Shown here: positions 58,826-64,000 of the stretch, in pieces | Layout of the letters: each line of letters begins with the position of its first letter | Position numbering within the stretch: position 1 is the stretch's first letter | Assembly (NCBI RefSeq): GCF_900112765.1 | Contig: NZ_FOMZ01000008.1 | Location: 248,001-312,000 of the forward strand | Source of the DNA: Actinopolyspora alba | GTDB lineage: Bacteria; Actinomycetota; Actinomycetes; Mycobacteriales; Pseudonocardiaceae | Length of the DNA: 64,000 bases | Reading direction: 5' to 3' | The notes under the pieces: model-generated | Told to the model about the DNA's origin: nothing | Databases searched by the model: none | The model's input: the letters and a program-made list of their open reading frames with translations, nothing else | Translations under genes and position numbers: made by a program

Positions 58826-59470
58826 TCACTCCGACTCGTCGGGGACTTCCAGTAGCGAGTGCGCGGCCCAGTTCGTCGTCGCACCGTTGGTGACCACCGA
58901 GTGCAGCAGGCCGTTGTATACGAGATCCCACATGTCGCGGTCCTCCTGCAGCTCGTCCACCTTCACCTGCACCTTGCGTCCCCCGCTGTCCTTGAGGTCG
59001 AGGTGCATCGACATTCCCCGGTGGCGGACTTTGATGTCGGTGAGCTCGTACAACAACACCCAGGTGCGGCCCACTTTCAACCAGTCGGCACCCACCGCCG
59101 GATCGACCAAGCGGAAGACCCCGTACATGCCCAGTCCGGCCACGGCGAGAAAGAGCCACATCCAGGGAATGCTGAGCCAGCTGTAGTCGAGACCCTGCCG
59201 GAAACCGATCAGAATCCCGATCAGCACGAATCCGGCGAGGCCCATGCCGATCGAGTAGCGCTGGCTGTGCCGATACCACTCCAGCACCGGCCCCTGCCCC
59301 TCGGGCGGCGTGGGTTTGCGCCGCTGACTGCGGTCCCGTTCCGAATCCTGATCCTTCGGCGGCTTGTCCCACTTGAAAAACCCCGGTGCCCGCGGCGGGC
59401 GCGGCTCACCCGTCCACGGATCCGGACGGGGCGGCAACTGCTCCGACACCACTGGATTCTCCTCAGACAT
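58826..59470 (-). CDS. Two-span membrane protein of T7SS operon 3
   Basis: 214 aa. A Pro/Arg-rich cytoplasmic N-terminus (PRPDPWTGEPRPPRAPGFFK), two membrane segments (YSIGMGLAGFVLIGILIGF; IPWMWLFLAVAGLGMYGVF), then a soluble C-terminal domain (VLLYELTDIKVRHRGMSMHL, VDELQEDRDMWDLVYNGLLH). It is the last gene of a four-gene operon and starts 12 bp after the long T7SS gene stops. Function unknown; perhaps immunity to the substrate upstream. Confidence 0.75.
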   Translation of the reverse strand: MSEENPVVSEQLPPRPDPWTGEPRPPRAPGFFKWDKPPKDQDSERDRSQRRKPTPPEGQGPVLEWYRHSQRYSIGMGLAGFVLIGILIGFRQGLDYSWLSIPWMWLFLAVAGLGMYGVFRLVDPAVGADWLKVGRTWVLLYELTDIKVRHRGMSMHLDLKDSGGRKVQVKVDELQEDRDMWDLVYNGLLHSVVTNGATTNWAAHSLLEVPDESE

Positions 59471-59482
59471 CCCTCGTCCCGC

Positions 59483-60607
59483 CTACTCGCCCGTCAGCAG
59501 ACTTTCCGCCTCGGTCGCGAGGAAATCCCCGCCCATACTCCCGAGAGCTCCCCCGACCACGGTGCCAACCCCCGGGAAGATCGCCGAACCGAGCGCGGCA
59601 CCGGCAGCGCCCCCGACCGCCGCTCCGCTCAGGCTGGCGCCGGCATCCATCGCGGCCTCTCCCGCAGTGTCGGTTCCGGTCGCGTAGTCGGTCACTTCTG
59701 AGCCGATCGTCGCCGCTGTCCCCAGATACGGCACGCCCCGAAGCACGGAACCGGCTCCGTCGGCGAGCTTGGATCCGCCCTTCACGTACTTGCTCGCGTC
59801 CGCGGCGATGATGTCACCGCCACGACCGAACTTCTTGGTAAGTCGCCCGGTCCGCTCACCCCGCAAATCCGCGACCTTGCCCTTGGCCCGGTTCTGCATC
59901 GCGGCTACCTTGGTCCGGGCAGCCTCACTACTGTGATCAGCGGTTTTGGCCAGCCTGTCCATCTCTTTCGCCTGCCCCTCCAGGGTGCGGGCGTTCTGCA
60001 GGAGGGTGGCCGCACTGTCACTGGACGTCTTGACCGCGGTCAGACCCCCGGTCACCGCACGCATCACGTGTGTCTTGACCGTGTTGAAGGTCCCGATCGG
60101 ATCCTCCAACTGTCCCTCGAGTTCGCGGTGCGCGTCCTCCTGCTTCGTCCGAGCGTCCTCGACCGTTCGACCGGCTTCCTCGAAGGCCCTCTGCTTCCGC
60201 TCTTCCGCTCCGCTCGGGCCGTCGGGCCTGCCGGCAGGACCGTTCGGGCTCGGTTTCGGCGGCAGGATCTTCGTGCCGTTGATCACCAAGCCGGCACCGC
60301 GGGCGATGTCGCGTGCGTCGGTCATGCGCTCGTTCACGGTGTCGATCTCGTCGGCGAAGACCTCCAAGGCCGACTTCACCTTGTTGATCGCGTTTTCCAA
60401 GTCGTCCGCGTTCTTGCCGTGCCCGCCGAGCTCGCCGCGTGCCGCATCCGCCGCGGTTCCCCGCCAGAAACTCTCGGATGCGCTGCGCTGCTGAGCCACG
60501 GTGTCAGCGACCTCGGCGATCCCACCGGCCAGTTCACCCAGCCACTCGGCCGTGCCTCGGCACGTGTCGGGCCTGTCCAAGACCTCGGTGTCGAGTTCCC
60601 CAGCCAT
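59483..60607 (-). CDS. Long T7SS-type helical protein (putative substrate)
   Basis: 374 aa. The N-terminal ~110 residues are WXG-like: TCRGTAEWLGELAGGIAEVA, then ESFWRGTAADAARGELGGHG (FWRG turn) and helices DLENAINKVKSALEVFADEI. A Pro-rich linker (~115-140), a coiled-coil middle and a glycine-rich hydrophobic C-terminus (GAAVGGAAGAALGSAIFPGV) follow. No toxin domain is visible; the glycine-rich end resembles membrane-active parts of pre-toxin regions. Third gene of the operon. Confidence 0.76.
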   Translation of the reverse strand: MAGELDTEVLDRPDTCRGTAEWLGELAGGIAEVADTVAQQRSASESFWRGTAADAARGELGGHGKNADDLENAINKVKSALEVFADEIDTVNERMTDARDIARGAGLVINGTKILPPKPSPNGPAGRPDGPSGAEERKQRAFEEAGRTVEDARTKQEDAHRELEGQLEDPIGTFNTVKTHVMRAVTGGLTAVKTSSDSAATLLQNARTLEGQAKEMDRLAKTADHSSEAARTKVAAMQNRAKGKVADLRGERTGRLTKKFGRGGDIIAADASKYVKGGSKLADGAGSVLRGVPYLGTAATIGSEVTDYATGTDTAGEAAMDAGASLSGAAVGGAAGAALGSAIFPGVGTVVGGALGSMGGDFLATEAESLLTGE

Positions 60608-60621
60608 GTTCTACTCCACGT

Positions 60622-60933
60622 TCAGTCCGGCCGACCGGCGTACTCGTCGTAGTACTCTTTCCGAAGCTGCTCGGCGTTGCGGTTGTCCACTTCGCCGTAG
60701 CTACCGTCGCTGGCATCGATCTTGGCCGCGACTTCGTCGATCGTGGCGATCAATCCGGCAGCGGCTTGCGAGAGCTCCCCCAGCGTGTAACTCACCTTCT
60801 CGGCAGAGGTGCTCACCTCCGGCATACCGGGGGCACTCTTCGCCGCGCGGTCGAGTTCGTCGGTACTACCGCGCAAGGCATCCGCCATCCGGCGCAGTTG
60901 CTCGTGACCGACATGGACTTCATCGCCGGACAT
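60622..60933 (-). CDS. Small EspC-type T7SS protein
   Basis: 103 aa, DUF2580/EspC-like: VHVGHEQLRRMADALRGSTD, a loop PGMPEVSTSAEKVSYTLGEL, second helix AAAGLIATIDEVAAKIDASD and a C-terminal YYDEYAG that could serve as an export signal. 3 bp after the SAV_915-like gene, 14 bp before the long helical protein: its likely partner. Confidence 0.78.
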   Translation of the reverse strand: MSGDEVHVGHEQLRRMADALRGSTDELDRAAKSAPGMPEVSTSAEKVSYTLGELSQAAAGLIATIDEVAAKIDASDGSYGEVDNRNAEQLRKEYYDEYAGRPD

Positions 60934-60936
60934 GTC

Positions 60937-61584
60937 TCATTCCTCCCCAACATGCCGTAACCGCTCCGGCAACGGCGTATCCAGGCAAATCGTGTGCGCC
61001 CCGCACTGGCGTCGGATATCGCCGAGCACCCCGGCAGGCACCGGCGCCGCCGCCTGCTGGGAACCGCACCCTTGGCGCAACGCAGCCTCCGAGGTGTAGG
61101 CCATGATGGCCAACAGGTCCCCCGGCATCGGTTGCAGCTCGAGTTCGACGTTCTCGGACCGGCCGTCGAACGGCCGCGAAGCGAGATGGACCGTCGTCCA
61201 GTCCGGCGACTCCGACTCGTTCCAGTCCGCCTCGTCATCCGCCCAATCACCGGCGGTGCCGCGCAGCTCGGACGGCACCGGCGCATCCATCGCCACGCTG
61301 AACCGGAACGTCGGCGGTGCCATCGCCGACCCCTCCTGAACGCAGGCGATCTCACGAACCTTGTCGACAGGCAGCAGAATCCACGGCTGATCCGCTCCGC
61401 ACCCGGCGAGAAAGGTGTGCAACGTCGAATACCCCAAAACCACCAGCTGTCCGGACAGCTCCCTGGTCTCCAGCATCAGCCCGCCGTTCGCTTCGTCCGG
61501 CCGACAGGCGAGGTAGAGCTGTGCGGGCAACGAGTCAGTCTCGTCCGGGTCATACACCCGGGGTTTCTCGGCGAGTTCGACCAT
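60937..61584 (-). CDS. SAV_915/SseB-like protein with two repeats
   Basis: 215 aa from the ATG at 61584. It carries two copies of the same domain: QLYLACRPDEANGGLMLETR, LVVLGYSTLHTFLAGCGADQ, PWILLPVDKV in the first half and TVHLASRPFDGRSENVELEL, LAIMAYTSEAALRQGCGSQQ, APVPAGVL in the second. Such SseB/SAV_915 domains occur near T7SS genes; in other secretion systems SseB is a translocator. The second copy has lost the PW near the end. First gene of T7SS operon 3, so probably an accessory protein for its substrates. Confidence 0.75.
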   Translation of the reverse strand: MVELAEKPRVYDPDETDSLPAQLYLACRPDEANGGLMLETRELSGQLVVLGYSTLHTFLAGCGADQPWILLPVDKVREIACVQEGSAMAPPTFRFSVAMDAPVPSELRGTAGDWADDEADWNESESPDWTTVHLASRPFDGRSENVELELQPMPGDLLAIMAYTSEAALRQGCGSQQAAAPVPAGVLGDIRRQCGAHTICLDTPLPERLRHVGEE

Positions 61585-62271
61585 CACGGGCTCCGGCTCA
61601 GTACGGGCTATGCCGCACGGACTCCAACCGAACCGATCCTCTTCAGTCCTCGCTTTCGCACAATCGGAGCGATGCGCGCCACGAATGACCGTTTCTGACC
61701 TTCTCACGACTGGCCCTCATGTAAATCATGTGCGGCCAAGAGCCTGTGACGCGGGAAGTCTGTGAGTCGCAGACAGCAATCGCAGCAAGATCAGTGGATA
61801 GGCGCTGTCCGGGCCGTCTGCCACGTCCAAAAGCGCGATGCCTATTCAGAGGATGTTCGTAGGCCGGTGCTAGCGCAAGCACCGCCAGGCTTCCGACTAC
61901 CCAACTGCGGTCAGCGCGCCGGGGCGGCTTTTGACCTTCTGCTTACAAGGCGCCTTATCAACGAGAACAACCGCCACACAGTCAGCCCCACTACCCCACT
62001 CTGGCCACACCCGTAGACCCCATTTCATGCCATGAGTGATGCCATGCGGACCTTCTCATAATGACGCCATAAGTCCAGTCAATGCTACGGATGGGGCAAC
62101 AGAGAAGGGAAGCGACACAGACGAAGATCGTCGCGTCTCTGGTCGCGACGCGCTAGGACGCGGGTTTGTTAAGGCCATACAGGATTGCGCCAAAAGTCAG
62201 GATACTGGACAGAGCCAGCGGTTCTCAACTTATGTTTACAAGGCTTATCACCGGCGAAAACCACAGCTACA
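61585..62271. other. Gene-poor stretch upstream of T7SS operon 3
   Basis: About 690 bp in which I find no gene or RNA I can support. It contains the promoter of operon 3 and shifts from host-like GC at 61600 to a more mixed composition by 62000-62270, where the XRE-ImmA/IrrE gene ends. This may be a border of an acquired segment. Confidence 0.4.
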
Positions 62272-63432
62272 TCAGGCTTTTTTGCGTTTAAATTGGACCA
62301 CATCAGCATAACCTGATTCTTCTGACAGCTCATTGCTTGACTGTTCATCATGTCTATTGTTTGTAGCGCGTGCAGGGTAGGGCGCCAGAGACCTCAAAAG
62401 AACCGCAGGAAGAGCCAACTCATCAACCGCTGCATAATATGGACTGGAACCAAATATCTTGCTAATCAATTTCCAGAGCAACCTAGGCTCTTCAGGATAT
62501 ACCTTTACCGGCTCAGATTTCCGCCATCCACGCGCAGACAGCTGAGTAAATAGTGAACGCTTCCGATCATCGCTAACTTTTCCGACGTTATTGGCATGCA
62601 TTATCAGTGCTTGTATAGAAATTCCCCAACGCTGCTTAAGTCGAGCATAATCGGTCAACGTCAAGGAGGAATCGAAAATATCATCAGCCTGGGCAGGCGG
62701 CATAAGGAACGCGCCAGCAAAGAAATTCGCTTCCGACTCAGGGTCAACAGTCTCGTGGTTATGAGCATGAAGAATCACGTGCCCCAACTCATGAGCCAAC
62801 GTAAACCTGTCTCTATCAGCTTTGCTACCTGGAAAGTACCCAATAACTGCCAATTCTCCAGGACCCGCCCAATAAGACATTCCAAAATGTCCGACTGCCG
62901 TTGGCAGTTCGAGGGCTTCTTGACCAGGAAGCCGAAGGGGCGCGCAAGGTATTCCCGCTCGCTCAAGAAGGCGAGTTACATGTGGCACCGGACCTTCAAG
63001 ATTTACACGCAAAGCCTCTCGAGCCTGCAACGCCAGATCAAAAATCATCTCTCGATCAACAGGAGAGGTAGCTCGCGGTAGCTGAGATTGCGCAAAACCA
63101 GAGTGCTCCACTAGATAAGAGCTTACCCTATAAGCCTCCTTGAATAGGACTTTGGCTCGTTCAGTGTCGATTTTGCTAGCCGTTGAGTTCTTCCTGAAAC
63201 GAAGCGAGTCCAACGGATTTTCAGGTGGAATAACGTCGAAAAAGCTACGAGGCATACCCAACGCCAAGGCCACTGAGCCGATAAGATCTTCAGTGGCCCC
63301 ACGTGTACCCTTCTCCACCTGTGAGATCAGTCCTTGACTGACACCAACGGCGTCTGCAAGCGCTATCTGGGTGAGCCCGAACAGCTTGCGGGCAGCGACT
63401 ATGCGCTCACCCGAGAAAGCCGCCGGCATCAT
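62272..63432 (-). CDS. XRE regulator with ImmA/IrrE metalloprotease domain
   Basis: 386 aa from an ATG at 63432. HTH at the N-terminus (GERIVAARKLFGLTQIALAD, VSQGLISQVEKGTRGATEDL), then the M78 protease with the zinc site TLAHELGHVILHAHNHE and ESEANFFAGAFLMP (third ligand region). Such proteins cut a repressor or their partner, turning on phage, ICE or stress genes. The DNA is clearly AT-richer than its surroundings, a sign of transfer. The end of the upstream gene overlaps its start by about 25 nt, so the two form one unit. Confidence 0.9.
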   Translation of the reverse strand: MMPAAFSGERIVAARKLFGLTQIALADAVGVSQGLISQVEKGTRGATEDLIGSVALALGMPRSFFDVIPPENPLDSLRFRKNSTASKIDTERAKVLFKEAYRVSSYLVEHSGFAQSQLPRATSPVDREMIFDLALQAREALRVNLEGPVPHVTRLLERAGIPCAPLRLPGQEALELPTAVGHFGMSYWAGPGELAVIGYFPGSKADRDRFTLAHELGHVILHAHNHETVDPESEANFFAGAFLMPPAQADDIFDSSLTLTDYARLKQRWGISIQALIMHANNVGKVSDDRKRSLFTQLSARGWRKSEPVKVYPEEPRLLWKLISKIFGSSPYYAAVDELALPAVLLRSLAPYPARATNNRHDEQSSNELSEESGYADVVQFKRKKA

Positions 63433-64000
63433 CCTCACCCTCTTCCTTTTCATCGTCGAACAGGATGCCGCTATCATCTGGCATCCAAGCTGCATTTGCC
63501 AGATCGTCAGCCGCACGCGGAAGTTGGAAGTGCACGTCTACTGGAAACCGACTTCCGCAGCGACTTGCCCGAATCGTACGTGCGATACGCACGGTTACCT
63601 CTCCGGTCTGCGGTGCGACACGCCAGAGGCCAAGTAGCTTGCTTGCCTCAAGCTCTTCAAAGGTTGCTTGCTCAGGCAGACCCTCTAAGGGCAGGTTGCG
63701 GAAGTACAGCTTACGAGCCTCGTTCGGGCCAGCCTCGGGAACGTCGGACGGCGAACGGGTATGAAGCATCCGAAGCCTGGTCATCCCCTGCCTCAGCCAA
63801 AGCTCACCATTGCGGGAGTGCTTGCCAGCCAGCTGCCATCCGCCGAGGTCATCTGCATGCTTAGCCAACCACGAATGCGCGAAGGCACGAGCCATGTGGA
63901 TACCAAGGTAGTCATAGGTCTGCTTATCGAGACCGTACGAAGAACGACACTCCTTCTCCTTGCCAACCCCAAACTCAAGCGCCTTGTGGATCGGCTCACA
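63407..64000 (-). CDS. Hypothetical partner of the XRE-ImmA/IrrE protein (5' end outside window)
   Basis: The frame is open through the window edge; 197 residues are visible. It contains YGLDKQTYDYLGIHMARAFA, HSWLAKHADDLGGWQLAGKH, NEARKLYFRNLPLEGLPEQA, EEGEDDAGGFL at the end. The C-terminus is acidic. I do not recognise the family. It overlaps the XRE-ImmA/IrrE gene by about 25 nt; pairs of this kind are often a regulated protein and its protease, or parts of mobile-element regulation. Confidence 0.6.
   Translation of the reverse strand, partial: CEPIHKALEFGVGKEKECRSSYGLDKQTYDYLGIHMARAFAHSWLAKHADDLGGWQLAGKHSRNGELWLRQGMTRLRMLHTRSPSDVPEAGPNEARKLYFRNLPLEGLPEQATFEELEASKLLGLWRVAPQTGEVTVRIARTIRASRCGSRFPVDVHFQLPRAADDLANAAWMPDDSGILFDDEKEEGEDDAGGFLG

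Noticed and set aside
61762-62016. Small plus-strand gene in the gap before the XRE-ImmA/IrrE gene
   Set aside because: The translation has no regular structure, no ribosome site and an irregular composition; treated as non-coding.
1-64000. Insertion sequences, transposases, integrases, rRNA or tRNA genes
   Set aside because: I looked for DDE or HUH transposase motifs, tyrosine/serine integrase motifs and tRNA cloverleaf signatures and found none that I could support.

Overview
The window reads as chromosome from a high-GC filamentous actinomycete. Indicators are GTG/TTG starts, a SARP/AfsR regulator, Scr1-type XRE/DUF397 pairs, many WXG100-like type VII (T7SS) substrates and an EspR-like regulator. 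A complete ectABC ectoine cluster suggests a salt-tolerant or halophilic member of the Pseudonocardiales/Actinopolysporales (Actinopolyspora or Saccharopolyspora type). That placement is inference from gene content; there is no rRNA or tRNA here to confirm it.

0-13.5 kb is mostly conserved chromosome: the tail of an SGNH hydrolase, a 966-aa SARP regulator, an ADP-ribosylglycohydrolase, ectC-ectB-ectA on the minus strand with hairpins between the genes, a secreted trypsin-like protease, a DUF3800-like protein, a DUF574-type methyltransferase, a secreted S15/CocE-type hydrolase and a GlsB-type membrane protein. 13.6-18.0 kb is a minus-strand operon around a WXG-like protein and a long T7SS-signal protein. 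18.3-21.6 kb is a divergent regulatory cassette: three small genes, a 34-bp dyad operator, an Scr1-type regulator and four DUF397 paralogues in a row. 21.7-22.8 kb holds an isolated cas6e with no other intact cas gene and no array. 23.0-26.0 kb holds an EspR-like regulator, a PAP2-like protein and a second T7SS substrate operon. 26-33 kb is metabolic and accessory genes.

About 33.3-49.0 kb is a defence island: HNH nuclease, a frameshifted PD-(D/E)XK-like gene, a Dcm cytosine methyltransferase divergent from a Vsr endonuclease, then four tightly coupled plus-strand genes. These are a 1576-aa GHKL/sacsin-type ATPase fused to an SF2 helicase, a NERD nuclease-SF1 helicase, a DrmA-like helicase and a DrmB-like DUF1998 protein. 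DrmA + DrmB + 5mC methyltransferase points to DISARM. No phospholipase-D DrmC is present, and the GHKL-SF2, NERD-SF1 and Vsr genes are not part of the standard description, so I read it as a variant or undescribed DISARM-like system. At 51-58.5 kb lie two more nucleic-acid-handling modules: a split Fe-S RecB-like nuclease + SF1 helicase pair, and a GNAT-PIN-like fusion next to an ASCH protein. 58.8-61.6 kb is a third T7SS substrate operon, and the window ends in an XRE-ImmA/IrrE protease gene with an upstream partner.

Two features cut across the genes. A 24-bp palindromic repeat family (ten copies, all between genes) is confined to 8.9-28.6 kb and absent from the rest. Several genes (VOC protein, PD-(D/E)XK-like protein, ferritin-like protein) are broken by single-base indels, mostly in G/C runs; together with a 20-G tract this could mean assembly error or real slippage.
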